From Dichetophora obliterata (taxonomy: Eukaryota > Arthropoda > Insecta > Diptera > Sciomyzidae): DNA of 64,000 nucleotides. The stretch is from positions 11,211,001-11,275,000 of the forward strand of contig OY986436.1 of assembly GCA_963920525.1 (NCBI GenBank), in the 5' to 3' direction. Made by a program: the position numbers and the translations under genes. Below are positions 31,354-44,164 of this stretch, one piece after another; position 1 is the stretch's first letter, and every line of letters starts with the position of its first letter. The notes beneath the pieces are model-generated. The model worked only from the letters and a program-made list of their open reading frames with translations. It ran no database searches and was not told the origin of the DNA.

Positions 31354-34300
31354 GAATCACCATCTAAACTTACCAACCGCTAGTAAATTATAAAAAAATA
31401 AATATTTTTCTTTTTAGTACTCTTAGCCCACATAATAAACAGCAGAATGTCACATTTAAGTACAGGTTCTCCAAAAGTTTCGGCGGGCTTAAACCCCCCC
31501 ATGAATCCACGCCTGACCAGGCTGGTGGTTTTAATTTTCTCCATTCCTCTTTTCTCGCTTGTATTTTATCTATCCCTAATTCTACATCTGTATCCCATTT
31601 CAAAGACCGTAATATTTTTTATTTTACTGAGTCATTGAAATCATTGAAATTATCTCTGGTAAGTACTATTATGCCCCATTCAAAACTTATTTTAAATGCA
31701 ATTAATTTTGCTCAAAAAGCAAGTATTTTTTAACTATAGTACATTTCTTATATTAAATCCCTTCCCCCAGGATATTTTGAGTACGCGTCTGACTAGAACA
31801 TAACTGAAAGTTCCAAGAGTGTAAGTAAGTTTTACTAACAAGATATGCAGAGTTAATAAATGTGCATCATTAACCTTAGAAGCAGTTCATACCAAGTCCA
31901 TTGACTTGGGTGCGTCTCAGCCGTACTTTTTCTCACAAAGCCCCTCCACCCCCTCTCTAGTTCTTTACTCAATTCATAACGCTCTAGCTGCTCATCATGT
32001 CGTTCAATTCAATGGTTCCATTTTCCACTTCAATTAACCAGTCATTTTACATACTTAGGCTAGCCTACTTTTAGGTGCTCAAGAGAAATTTCAGCAAAAG
32101 CGTGCTTGCCAAGGAAAAGTTATAGCAAAGGGAGGCTAGAAATGGTGAAGGTAGAATGGTGAAAAGAGTCAACCATGTTTTTAACGATTTTTTTTTTTTG
32201 TATAATTATGCGACAAAAAGTATGCACTGGATTTTTTTAAATTTTGTTGGCAACAGCAAGCGTTGAACCCAACAGCAAAGACGAAGTAGAGAGAAATAAA
32301 AAATGATATCGCCACCATCTAGTTTGTGGTTGTAGAGCATAAAAAGCAGTAGATAATAATAGCAGTGGAGTATTTTTTGCCGGCAAGCAGGAGGAGGAGG
32401 GGAGCTCAGGCTAGGGTGCAGCAGCATCGCTTAGCAAAGTTAACAAATTGAATCTTTTGAGGCCAGTCAATGAGACTTGGCAGCAGCTGCTGCTGTGTGC
32501 TTGCTTATGTGTGGTAAATGTGTATATGTGTGTGTGTGTGTGTTGATGGTTGTACTTGTCATATTGTGGCTTAGCCGCAAATGAATGGTTTTTGCTGATT
32601 ATGCACTGTTCATTGATAGTCATGTCTTTCGCACAAGCCAAAGAGTATGCAATAGAAATAAAAATATATTTACATATTTACACATTATTTCAAATAAATT
32701 TTTAATCAAAAATAATTTCTATAATTCTATAACTTCAATAATAACTTAACACGAAAGCATGCCGCAGTCGTTGTGTGCTTAAAGTAATAACCGTTAATTT
32801 TATATTTTTTACTTATCAAAAGACGCGACAGAATATGTTCTGCTTACAGCTTGCCTTAATTATGATTAAATGTTAGGAAGACTAAAGCTCACACACACCC
32901 ACATGCACAAAACACGCTGAAACGCCTGCTTATTAAGCATTAAGTGTGACGAAGCACACGCTTTTTCCGGTAGTTGATTAATTTTTTTTTTATGTTTTAT
33001 TTCCGTCATGCATAAATTTAGTTTTAATTTTAATAAACTTTGGCAGATGCGCCTCAGTGGAAGTTGACGAATATTTAAGCTGCATAATTTACGGCGAATG
33101 CGTTGCTCCGCACGCGTGGTTAAGAAAGAGTAATATGCTGGCTTTGTTGGCAGAACTTGGTCTTGATTTTTTTTTTCTGTAAACTTAAAGTTGACTTAGG
33201 CATATTACTTTTGCACTGCCTAGAAGTAGGCTGCATAATTTTTCCTTAAATTTTTTACATACATAATGTTCACATTTATTTTTAATAGAAACTCATTCGA
33301 AAAGTTTTGGCAACAATAAAAGTATTCAAGTGATCCCATACGCCTTAAATTATGCACTTAAAATAAGAACAATGCTAAATCGTAAAAAACAGAGTTTGCT
33401 TTAAGTGAATCTGAATTGGTTACCCTTTTTTATTTTTTTTTTTTTTCTGAGCTGTAAGTTTTTCTTTCATCTTTTATGCTTTTTGTTGGTTGTTGGGTAC
33501 TTTTCGATTGGCTTGTTTATGCGCTTGTGTTTGCAGTTTTTCCAGTTTCTCCTTTCGCTCCAATTCGTCGTCGTCGTCGTCGTTGTTTACCGCACTCAGC
33601 TGAGTTCTGCACGGTTTTTATTGTAATTACTTGCTTAAGTTGAGTTAACAACTTTTTATTGTTTACTTTGTTTTTGTAATTTGTTAGCTAACAAGAGCTT
33701 TTGTTAGCTGATGCAGTTAATAATGGGGAAATAAGATCTTAGTCTAGTTAGGCTAGTTGTTAACCCTTTAAACGTTTCGAACAGTTTTATTATGTTTGCT
33801 TTTATTAAGCAGCTTTTAAGGTGCAGTTTTAATCTAGATCATGTTGGAAAATTAAAAAAAACAGAAATCAATAAAATAGAGGTATTCTCTGTGTCTAGGA
33901 TATGACCGTTGCAAGGTGCAAGAATAGGAAATTTACAATCTGTGCAGCGCCACAAAAACAAAATACAAGTAAAGCAAACCGTACAATATTTCCTATGTAT
34001 GCTACACTGAAACGATGATATGAAGCATAGTTTTTGAAATACAACCCTGTGTTTTAAAACTTTTAATGCATAAAAGTGTAATGTGAAGTGTCAATACGCA
34101 GTCAAACGTAACATTGGAAAAAATGTACCCAAACAGACTCCATCCCACAGCATTTTATAAATTATATTATACTAGTATAAAAGCCTGTCCTACGACAGGT
34201 CTCCGCACACTTCCTTTTTGGAACCTTTTGCCGAAAGCACTTTTTTCTCTTTTTAAAGCTTGATTGTTTATACACTTGATTTTTGCAAAATACAAATGTA

Positions 34301-34797
34301 CCACTTTAAATAACACTTTACGTATTAAAACAGTTTTTAAAAAATAGTTCAAGTGTAAAAGTGCAAAAAGTCGAGTTTGATAGCAATCATATTCATACAC
34401 AACTTTACAAACTGGCCTTGCAACCTTCATGTACGTAGCAACTCAGGTGTGGTTTTGCGACTGATACAATTATATTTTTTGGTACAATCGACTCAAATCG
34501 CTTCAAAAGAATTTCATTAAATTTGTCATAAGTTTTTAATAAAAGTATGAAAAAAAGAGGTAGTTAGTAAAACGGACTATTGTAAAAACCCAATATTGTC
34601 ACTGATAAGAATCAAATAGATTTTTGTGCATACTTTCAGGCTGAACATTTCTGAGAACAGCGTCAAAAAATAATTACAGTTTGAGAAAATCTGTGTGCGG
34701 AGCAAGCAGCACGCTTGCCCTTTATTTATTGAGATGTGCATACTTTCGGGCTGAACAGTTTGAGAGATATTGGACATGGAGCAGCGTACTTGCCTTT
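31354..34797. other. Unassigned AT-rich DNA, possibly host intergenic or intronic
   Basis: No supported gene is present. Visible features are a (TG)n run near 32524-32541, a (TCG)n run at about 33567-33585, poly-T stretches, and a short hairpin GCCTGTCCTACGACAGGT near 34183. A ~20-bp motif (GTGCATACTTTC..GCTGAACA) occurs twice, near 34626 and 34736. Short frames have no recognisable motifs. Confidence 0.5.
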
Positions 34798-35099
34798 TAC
34801 ACGCAGAGAAAAGACATGGTTGAGACATTATTACTGCAATAATAATTTTTTTACTAAAATTATTGTATTATTTCTGCAAACAAAAATGTTTGCCTTAATA
34901 AAGTCATTGTTTACTAATGGTGGTACCAAAAATAACATTATAGTTGAAATCATAACATAGTTGAAATCGTCAACATACTATGATTGCCTCTACTATTAGT
35001 TGCAACAAAAACGTTGTAGTTCTGTCAATCATGATAAATGTGAATATTATTATAGAGACAAACATATTAGAATCTTGAATGTTTGTCTGAACTATTCTT

Positions 35100-35255
35100 T
35101 GATTGTTGGCAAACGAAGCAGAACATAACCAAAAATCGAAAGAATTTATTGTGTCTGAACAGTTTGCTGGAAAAACTTTCACTTCATTCAGACACAATAA
35201 GTTTTATCGATTCTTGGGTATGTGCCGTTTCGTTTGTCAACTGTTCAATTATTGT
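35100..35255. repeat. Inner inverted repeat of the fold-back element
   Basis: GCAAACGAAGCAGAACATAA...TTATTGTGTCTGAAC is matched in reverse complement by CAGACACAATAAG...CGTTTCGTTTGTCAAC, about 55 bp per arm around a ~25-bp centre. Roughly four in five bases pair. Confidence 0.6.
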
Positions 35256-35448
35256 GTTTTGTTTTAAATCGCCTGATCCTAAAAACAGCACTCAGAAAAG
35301 TGATATTTTCGACTTTAATTGTAGCAAACATGTTTCTTTTTACCGTAAACATATTTCGCAATTCTGACCATATTTTGTTTATCACAAATACTGCTATTTT
35401 TGACAATGTACTTAATGAACCATGTTTATGAATGGCATTAGTCAGGCG

Positions 35449-35525
35449 AGCCGCAGTAGCGGCTGTGGCTTACTGGTAGTGTGCGTGGCTCGTAAGCGAA
35501 AAAGCCGCAGTTCAAATCCCAGCTC
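35449..35525 (+). ncRNA. tRNA-like pol III promoter head (SINE-type)
   Basis: TGGCTTACTGGTAGTG fits an A box and GTTCAAATCCC fits a B box about 45 bp downstream, in the order of a tRNA gene. The acceptor and T stems pair poorly, so it is not a functional tRNA. It more likely represents a SINE head or a tRNA-derived promoter carried by the surrounding element. Transcription is inferred. Confidence 0.5.
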
Positions 35526-36099
35526 GGACAGAAAATTTTATGATAAAAATTTTTCAATTGAATTAATATTTCTGTTCAGCCTAGTCAATGGCAAGTATTT
35601 GGAGATATCTTAATTAATAGCTATGGAAATTGGAGTGCATGAAAATAAATAATATTTAATAATATTCTGGATCCTAAAAATAAATTCATAAATATAGTTG
35701 CTGCAATCATTCTATTTTTGACCCTATAAGAGAATAATGATTGTTTCAATAATATTTTGGTTCCTACAAAAAAGTTAATTTTCTAAATATGGTTGTTGTA
35801 ATCATTTTATCATGATCAAAAAAATATTATATGTTTAAGAACATGTAAGCAACAATCATAATCCGAATCATACTATGATCCTCTTAAAACATGGTTGTTC
35901 CAACTATGTTTTTTCTCTGCGTGTATATATTAAGATTTTTTTGAGCTAAAATCTATAATATCAATAAACAGTTGCAAGTAACAAAAATGGCGCACATATG
36001 AATTTTAAGTACCTTTTTTCACATTTTTCGCTCTTTAAAGTTCTTTTTTTTTTTTAAATGCCAATATTATCTAAATTTAATTTTGGGATCCAATAAATT

Positions 36100-37258
36100 G
36101 TACTGACTTACTTACTTAGTTGGCGCTACAACCGTATGTCGGTCTTGGCCTCATCTAAGAATTTGCGCCAGCCATTTCTATCTTTCGCTTGCTCGCGCCA
36201 GTTGGAAATTCCAAGCTTCGTCAGGTTGTCCTCTACTTGGTCTTTCCAACGAAGATGCGGTCGTCCTCTTCTGCGTTGACCGCCGCTGGGTACCGAATCG
36301 AATGTTTTCTTCACTGGAGCATCGTCTTTCATGCGCTGAACATGACCAAGCCAGCGAAGCCGCTCGATTTTAATGCGCTTGACTATGTCGATGCCAGCGT
36401 ACAGCTCATACAGTTCATCATTCCACCGTATTCGGTACTCGCCATTGACGCAGATTGGTCCGTAGATCTTACGAAGAATCTTTCTCTCGAACGCTCCTAA
36501 AGTCTTTTCATCTAAACTGCTCAGCGTCCAGGTTTGTGATGCGTAAAGTAGGACGGGCATGATGAGCGATTTATAGAGCGTGATTTTCGTTCGTCGAGAG
36601 AGGGCTCTGCTTCTCAATTGCCTACTGAGCCCAAAGTAACACCTGTTGGCAAGAGTTATTCTTCGTTTGATCTCAACGCTGATGTCGTTGGTTGAGTTTA
36701 TGCTGGATCCCAGATAAGCGAAGTTCTTCACAACCTTGAAGGAGGTATTGTCAACGGTAACGTGGGTTCCAAGACGCTGGGACTGTTTGTTTGTTGACAC
36801 TAAGTATTTCATCTTATCTGCAATCACTGCCAGACCCATTCGACTTGACTCTCTTTCTAATCTGGAAAATGCTGCACTGACTTCACGCGTATTATGGCCA
36901 ATGATATCGATGTCATCAGCATACGCAAGCAGCATAACACTCTTGTAGCATATTGTGCCACTACGTCTCAGATCAGCAGCTCGGATGATCTTTTCCATCA
37001 TTAGGTTGAAAAAGTTGCACAATAAGGAATCACCTTGTCTGAAACCTCGTATGGTAATAAATGGTGGGGAGAGGTCCTTCCCGATTTTAACTGCGCTGCT
37101 GGTGTTGCTCAGTGTCATCCTGCAAAGTCGTATTAGTTTTGCAGGAATACCTAATTCAGACCTGGTGGAGTACAGGTGCTTCCTTATTGGGCTGTCTAAG
37201 GCGGCTTTGTAGTCGACAAAAAGATGGTGGGTGTCGACTTGTTTTTCTTGAGTCTTCT
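36100..37258 (-). mobile_element. 5'-truncated LINE copy (RTE-like or related)
   Basis: On the minus strand it starts inside the RT palm and ends with a short 3' region GGTTGTAGCGCCAACTAAG followed by a (TAAG)n tail. A shorter relative with the same 3' end is at 44165-44490. No clear target duplication is visible. Confidence 0.7.
36126..37238 (-). pseudogene. LINE reverse transcriptase, C-terminal two thirds, open
   Basis: The open frame begins before the Met at 37118, with VDTHHLFVDYKAALDS (RT motif A). It then has IRGFRQGDSLLCNFFN, VMLLAYADDIDIIGHN (YADD-type active site) and KNFAYLGSSINSTND. The end is a conserved RLRWLGHVQRM, RGRPHLRWKDQVE, NWREQAKDR block. This tail is common to insect RT proteins annotated as craniofacial-development-protein-2-like or endonuclease-reverse transcriptase; an RTE-like clade is my best guess. 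The endonuclease and first RT motifs are missing because of 5' truncation, so it cannot be functional although no stop is seen. Confidence 0.8.
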
Positions 37259-37804
37259 ACAAGATTTGTCGTAGCGTGAAAAATAAATAAATTGTATCTA
37301 CTTTAAAATAAAAAACAATCCAAGTCATTTCATAGAGTAGTTCTTGAGTTATAGTGGAGAACAGTTTGTAAAACATGATTTTTTAGAAAACGCGTATTAA
37401 GATTTGGTTATTGAAAATATGGGAGTCTTTCGTATGCTAAAACTTTTGTATGCAATTGTAATTGCCCAAACCGCTTTGCGAACATATGCTACATATCATA
37501 AGTTATCGAATAATAAAAAGTTGATTTTTTTGGTCGAGGTTCATGAGAACCTGCCATTAAAAGACAATATTTTCTATACTTATTGTGCATTGTATTATAA
37601 AAAATAGTGGTATTCAATAAACGCCGTATTGGCGACGTAAGCAGCGTATCTGCCGTAAGTTTACTGAAGCGTATTTTGCAACAACAAATTTGTACAGGAG
37701 TAAAAATACGTAGCTTACCACACAAATTCGTGGTGTAAACATCACGTATATTTCGTTAATGCAACCGTGGTTTTATAATATTTTTGACATTTAATAAACG
37801 AGCG

Positions 37805-38939
37805 ATGGATTCTGTAAGTAAACTTGCAAATATTTGTTTATTAACTAAAATTTAAGAGTTAATTCGTATTATTTATGCTTTATTGATTATATTCTGTAAA
37901 TTTAATTTGTCTTAGATGAATGGCAATGAGTCAAAGCGACGTCGGATCAACCCAACTCATAGATGGACAGAGAAGCAGACATCAAGTCTGCTTGACGAGG
38001 TTATCTCAGCCATTAAAGATGATCCTGAATTATTTGAGGTTCATCATAATTCTTTCAATAAAAATTTAGAATAAGAATAAAATAAGAAAATTTTTATAGA
38101 AACCAACGTGTGCGAAGTTTTATACAAAACTAAAAGAAAAATGTTTCATCTTAAGCAACTTGGAGTGGTGCGTTATCAAATCGAAGATGCGTAACCTGAA
38201 AACTAGTTACGTTTCGGCAGTGACTTGGAAGAAACAGACTGGGGCAGGCTTAATGGCTAATGGAGAAGAAAAAAGCGTGAGTGGTAAGTGCTAATTTTTT
38301 AAGTTTTGTTCTAAGTTATTTTAACAACTTATTTTCTTTTCAGAATATGTGAACAAAATTTGTCCGTTTTGGAACCAACTGGGTGAAATTTTCAGTCAAA
38401 GACGAAGCATTAATCCCAGCGTGTTATATCAGACATCTTCCACAAGCATTGACTGCATTATATGTGATGATACTCTGCATGATTTTACTGATGATACTAT
38501 GCAAGATTTAACTAATGACACTATGCATGATTTAACTAATGATACTATCCATGATTTTATTGATGAGTATCCCGTTGATGATTCTCGCGAGGATATAAAT
38601 GCTAGTTGTGTTGAAGATACCACTTCTCCAAAAATTTTTTTTGAGAATTTTAAATCTCAACTAAAGAAGTGTAAAAAAAGCAAACCTTCAAGCAACTCTA
38701 ACGCTATAGGGATTTTACAGTCCCTGCAGGAAGAGAGGATTAAAAGTGACGACAAAAAGTGGCAAGCAGAAGTTCAACTAGAGAAAGACAGAATTGAGCT
38801 TAAAAGAAAGGAGTTAGAAAGTAACGAAAGAATTTCTTTGGCAAAGCTGCAAATAGAAAGTGAAGAAAAGAAATTGAGGATAGAAATGGAAGAAAGAATA
38901 CGAAAATATGAAGTTGAGCTCAAGCATAAAATCAGTTAG
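37805..38939 (+). CDS. Harbinger Myb/SANT-like DNA-binding protein, four exons
   Basis: The exons are 37805-37813, 37916-38038, 38100-38283 and 38344-38939, joined at GT-AG sites (introns 102, 61 and 60 nt). They give a 303-residue protein without stops. The first exon is only three codons (MDS). Exons 2-3 encode a Myb/SANT-like region with RWTEKQTSSLLDEV, LEWCVIKSKMRNLKTSYVSA and later PFWNQLGEIF. An acidic stretch with repeated T-D-D-T-M-H-D-L units follows (about 140-165), then a long charged coiled coil (EEKKLRIEMEERIRKYEVEL). In PIF/Harbinger elements this partner binds DNA and brings the transposase into the nucleus. The splice model is my reading, not from transcripts. Confidence 0.85.
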
Positions 38940-39283
38940 ATAGCATAAAAAAATTCACGTCTCTTTTAAAACAAAACTTGTATCATTCTTTCATCAGGCA
39001 GCCAGCCTGCTTCAGTATTTTTCCTCCAAGTCACTGCTGATATGTAACTATAAACTGGAAGACTGTTACTAATAAGCATGCATATATATTGATCTCATAT
39101 TTTTAAAACTTGATAAACTCTATATTTGCAAAATTAATGTAATTAATTGAAGAAGTCTTTATATAAATATATAAGTTATTTTTAGTTTTTTTATGACTAT
39201 AACTCTTTGTGATTTCAACAAAAAAATGAATTAAATAAAATCAATTTCCAATCAAAATTTTGGACAAGTTCTTTAAAATGTTA

Positions 39284-40587
39284 TTAAGTGTCTCTTAAAA
39301 TTTCCAGAAGTGCACGTCGTTTAAGTTCGCCTGCTGCCGTTATGAATCCAGTAACTTCACTTGAATTGGAAACATCATCTTCATTATCTTCTTCTAAAAC
39401 AGGTTCAACAGTATCTTCGTTATCGTTTTCCAAAATTATATTGAGCAAAATTGAACACACCAATATCCATTGGCAAGCAAATTTAATACTTTGGTCATTG
39501 TTTATAGCAATCTTTAGTTCTTTTAAGCTGCCGAATCTCTCTTTTAAATCGCCAAAGCAATGTTCGATTCTTACTCGATACTTGCTAAAAGTTTTGTTAA
39601 AAGTTTTTCTATCTTCTCTACTTCCTGAAGTGGCGTTCTCTCTGTAAGGCGTTATAAGCGTAGGTGTCAGCTTGTAGGCACTGTCTCCAGCCAACCATTC
39701 TGCTTTGGAAAAGTATTCATGAACATTTAGGGACAAATCGCAATTGTTGAAAATTCTGCTATCGTGAACGCTCCCAGGGTATCCAAGTACCAAGTGACGA
39801 ATTCGTTTTTTGTAGTCACAAACTCCTTGCACTTTCAGAGAATAAACATGTTTTCGTAAAAAAAATGACTCTGGATCCTGTTGAGGCTTCTCTGCAATCT
39901 TAATTTCCGTTCCATCCACATAACCAATGCAATGCGGTAGTTCGTTGAATGTTGATGCAACTATTTCCTGTCGCTCTGAAGTGCTTGGCCAAACTATAAA
40001 CCTGCTTTTTAAATTTAAAAGTGATTTGAATATCCTATAGGTAAAAAGCTGGATGGTACCCCCATCACCCACTCCGAACAGCCTTGCAATTTTTGAAATA
40101 GAAGCTCCCTCACCGTAAGAACCAAGCCGATAAAGGACTATCACAAGCTGCATAGCCACTGGCATTTGTGCAGCGGAACGAGGTCCACTAAAAATGTCAT
40201 CACTCTTTATAAGTTGTAACACTACATGAAAGTTTTTCCAGCTTAAACGAGCTAGTTCCTTAAATCGATTCTCATCCAAATGTGGTAGGATTTTTACAAA
40301 GAAGTGTTGCGATTTAGGAACAGAGTTTCGAATAAATGGAACGGCATACCTCAAATGCTCGACTATTGCTGTATGTAGGATGAGATCGTCAATAATTGTA
40401 GTCTCCTTTTGACTTAAACGTTGTCCTATATAATCAGAAAAAAACCTTGTCACAAAATTTCAAAAGTGAAAAATTCCTTTGCGCGCTTGCCATTAATGGA
40501 TCCAACAGTGTACAATAACATGAGCTCCTCCAATGCATTTTTTTGAAGATCTTGAATCAATTTAATTTTTTGGCTTACTTTTGGCAT
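39284..40587 (-). CDS. PIF/Harbinger transposase (DDE_Tnp_4-type)
   Basis: The main frame (to about 40453) has 389 residues, numbered from there. A region with ISKIARLFGVGDGGTIQLF reads as helix-turn-helix. The catalytic triad follows: Asp180 (HCIGYVDGTEI), Asp257 (WLAGDSAY) and Glu297 (RVRIEHCFGDLKERF). PGSVHDSRIF is also family-typical. An ATG at 40587 opens a 44-codon frame (MPKVSQKIKLIQDLQ...) that runs into a stop at the junction and lies in another frame. Either one base was lost near 40455 or the protein begins downstream. It cuts and pastes the element together with the Myb partner encoded opposite. Confidence 0.85.
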
Positions 40588-40777
40588 TTTAAATAAATCT
40601 GTGCTATTGAAAAGAATTCATAAATTTTTACTGTATTGTCATATGTCAAAAAAAACTTTTTTTAGACAATTACGCAGTTTACTCGGCATTTTTCAGGGTA
40701 GAGTCGTGGAAACGCGCAGCGTAAACTTATACTTTTACGCTTCAGTATGTATACGTCGTTCATTGAATACCACTAAT

Positions 40778-42200
40778 ATCTTTACAGAAATTTGTTCCTA
40801 ATTTCTAAGATGATTTTAGTATTAAATTTCACATACATATTTCAACATGAATTTTACTAAAGAAATAATAATAAATAAAAATTGTTTGTTTAAATAAAAG
40901 AAATACCCATATGCTTAGAGTTTTTACGTATTTGCATTTATTTTGTGAAATATTTACCTTGCTACTTTAAAGTCGTAAAAAATATCTTCACGTATTAGAG
41001 AAAATGTTAGAACGCAGTTCTTCTATCCTTTATCTCTAAGATATGTATATGAGTTACTTCGTGCATGAAAAGTTTCACAAAATGGTTTTAGAGTATGATT
41101 TTTTCGCACTTCTGACAGCATAATCCCTTTATCCCTTCTTAACTTTTGAAAAAGAGCAAAAATAAATTGAAATATTTATAATATCATTACTTAACAATTT
41201 AAAATCCAATAACTGCAGCATTTTTTTATAAATATTTTTATATTTTTTCTCTTTTCAGGTAAGTTTTTTGTAAAAGTTACCCAAAGCATATCTCTTAAAT
41301 ATGCATGAAATACATGTAAGTAGCATTTAATATGCGCCTAAAAGACAACCATAAAAAACATAACATAAACGATAAAAGTCGCTGTTACTACACAAGCACG
41401 TACATATACGAACGCCTGCCTATAAATTCTATTTTAAATTTTTACAAAATTAATTTTTTCATTTCGTGTGCATTGCATATTTTTTGCCAAATATGCAAAT
41501 TAATCATGCATACTCTGGAAAAAGGGAATATGTGAAAAATATTAAAATTGAAGCTTGTAAATGAATGGTTGCGGATGAGACTTGGTTGGCGGCGTGAGCA
41601 ATTAAATATTTCACTTTTGAAACGTGGCATAGTTTTACAGCAGAATATTTAAACTCAAGTGTTTAATTATTTTAACGCAGCAGCTTGCATGATGTGATGC
41701 TGTGTCGAATTTAATATAGTTAAGTAAATGCAACTGAAGAAAAGTGAAGTGTAGAGTGTGGGAAAATAAGTAGAGTTTTTGTTGTGGAAAATACAAGACA
41801 ATATCGAAAAAGATAAGTACACCGCAAACCATCTTATCTAAAGCATTTTTGAAAGAAAATTTCGAAAAAAATTTTTATTTTCTTACCTAAATATTTGCAA
41901 GCAAGTAAAAGACACTCTGTATATAAGTAAGAATAAATGTATCCATGTACAGTAGACCATATCGAAAAAAAGTTAGAGCTTTTTGAAAGAAAATTTTGAA
42001 AAATTATATATATTTTGACCGATCTTTGAGCGGTCTTAAATTTCACTTCATATCTTCGACATTTACAGCCCGATATTAAAGAATGATATATCAAGGTGTT
42101 TTATTCTAGGAGTCCAATTTTTCGGCTCTGAAGGTAATTGGGGTCAAGCACCCCGTGCTAGTACTTACCCTCCAGATTTCAGTTTCTAACCATCCTTATG
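40778..42200. other. Unassigned AT-rich DNA
   Basis: Short frames on both strands lack motifs and are AT-driven. No repeat boundary or RNA gene is evident. Confidence 0.5.
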
Positions 42201-42202
42201 TA

Positions 42203-44050
42203 TCATTCTAAGGTTAATTAAAGCTCACAAAAATTCATTAAATTCTTTCGAAGAATGTATATGGATTATCCCAGTAGATAAAATCATATCAAATAGGTTA
42301 TGGTGGTTTGTTAGAAATAACAAACTAATCCATGACAACCAAATTGGATTCAAGCAGGGAAAATCTGTAACGGATGCTCTATTATATGTTGACCATCTAG
42401 TTGCCAACTCCCTATCCGCAAGGAAACACATGTCTATCATATCACTTGATTTCACCAAGGCATTCGACAAAGTTGGTATCCACTCTATACTATTTAGATC
42501 AATTGATAGATTGGAAAGTCGGTCCACGGATATTAAACTATATAAAAAACTTGACCCTTAGAAAAATCCAAGTCAGAATAGACAATGATCTTTCAGAAAC
42601 TCGGCCACTTCATAATGGAATACCGCAAGGCTCACACCTTTCAGTAATTCTATTTTAAATAGCTTACAATAAACTTTGCGACACAATCTCCATTTGTAAA
42701 GAAGTCTCCTTCTGCGCATACGCAGATGATTTCCATCTACTTATTAAACACAAAAAAGATAAAAATGTTGGCGTTAACCTAAATCCCTTATTTGAAGAAT
42801 GTCTTCCTTCTATCGAATGCAACAATGTACCTATAAATAATGTAGACAATCTTAGAATAGTAGGAGTGACATTTAGCAAGAGATACAATTGGAATTCACA
42901 TACAACACGCTTACAACAAGATCTTTCACACCGCTTTAATATAATTAAGTGTCTTTCTAATTTCAAATTCAGTTGTAACTCAATAACCCTTATAGACGTT
43001 TCCAAGGCGCTCTTGATATCCAAAATTGATTTCGGCCTTTTCCTATATGGTTTCGCTGCTAAGACTGTACTAAATAAACTAAAAACTATTTTAAACGCAG
43101 CGATAAGAAATGCTCTAGGAGCATTTAGATCAACCTCGAACAACAATATGCTTGTCGAGGCTAATGTTGCTCCAATAGAAACAAAAAGAGACTTTCTCAC
43201 AAAAAAGTTAACCAAAGTACTCATGAATAAACCCCAAAAGATTTCTCTCGGCAGCTACTAGAACCTTTGACAACAGCAGGAAGCTTAATCTGCCATTTCT
43301 TCCCCTAGGACCTATTCTGTCAACTGAATAACATGTACGGATTCAGCGTGACTACTGCAAATGAAAATGTAATAGTATCTAACTTAGCCCCGTATAGCAC
43401 AGTATACACGGCAGAGCTAATTGCCATAATGTCCGCTGTTGATCTGATCAAAAATAAGAGAGGCAAATATGCAATTTTTCCGATTCGCTTTCATCTGTTG
43501 ATGCGATATCCAATGTTGACAACAACGATTATTATATAGATACCCTAAAATTTTAATAATATGGTCCCCGGGCCATGCCTCTATAAAAAGTAATTAGTTT
43601 GCTAACATCTCAGCAAAATATCCTACTGTAGGCCCAGTTTTAACATCACCTAATCTAAATGTTAATGACATAGTGAAATTTCTCAAAACGAAATTTCTAA
43701 ATCAATTTAAGTCTGAGACTTGGCAAAACTGCTCATCATGGTACAAAAAACAAAACGTACTAAAACTACCTTTAAGCCACTTCCTAAGACACTGTTCTGG
43801 CCATTCTCTATCAAGAATGGATTTGGTAAAATTTACACGAGTTCGTCTGGGCCACACAAAGCTGACCCATCTCCACCTCATGGACCGCAGCTCCTCAAAC
43901 ATATGTCCTTCTTGACACTCTGTTCCAGTTTCCATAAAACACGTCATATTTGACTGTTACGTCCTCAGTTTATACAGCAACAAAATTTTCCTTAACACTG
44001 ATCCTATCCAATGCATCATCTCCACTCCTACAAACGATAATTTTTAAAAA
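42203..44050 (+). pseudogene. Decayed I-like LINE: RT, RNase H and C-terminal tail
   Basis: Plus-strand pieces give DNQIGFKQGKSVTDALLYVD, SIISLDFTKAFDKVGIHS, LHNGIPQGSHLSVILF and FCAYADDFHLLIKH (YADD active site). After these come SKIDFGLFLYGFAAKT, an RNase H remnant YTAELIAIMSAVDLIK (43400-43460), and the tail RVRLGHTKLTHLHLMDRSSS...CP. These motifs and their order match the I-element clade. Several frameshifts and stops make it inactive. Upstream RT motifs are mostly missing, and the end fades near 44050. Confidence 0.8.
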
Positions 44051-44164
44051 ATAATTTCATTCTTAAAAATATCTAAATTATACAATGAAATCTAACCAAA
44101 ATTTTTAAACAATATGAATTTCTCAGTTACAATCTTGAACGAATTCTAAAACAATTAGTGCAAA

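Larger units (their letters stand above)
34800..35923. mobile_element. Fold-back element with CACGCAGAG ends and TA flanks
   Basis: The left end CACGCAGAGAAAAGACATGG pairs with the right end, whose reverse complement starts CACGCAGAGAAAAAACATAG. Both are flanked by TA. The 1.1-kb body holds a second, inner inverted repeat (35100-35255) and a tRNA-like promoter head (35449-35520). No transposase is encoded, so it is non-autonomous. TA flanks fit the Tc1/mariner group, but the family is not identified. Confidence 0.65.
37606..40774. mobile_element. PIF/Harbinger element with both genes
   Basis: The ends AGTGGTATTCAATAAACG and CGTTCATTGAATACCACT form an inverted repeat with one mismatch. A 3-bp duplication AAT flanks it (37603-37605, 40775-40777), the duplication length of this superfamily. 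Inside are a Myb/SANT-like DNA-binding protein on the plus strand and a DDE transposase on the minus strand, transcribed toward each other. Further subterminal repeats (ACTGAAGCGTA-like) occur on both sides. The only lesion I see is a possible frameshift at the transposase N-terminus. Confidence 0.9.

Noticed and set aside
35449..35525. A genuine tRNA gene
   Set aside because: A and B boxes fit, but the acceptor and T stems do not pair and there is no clear anticodon arm.
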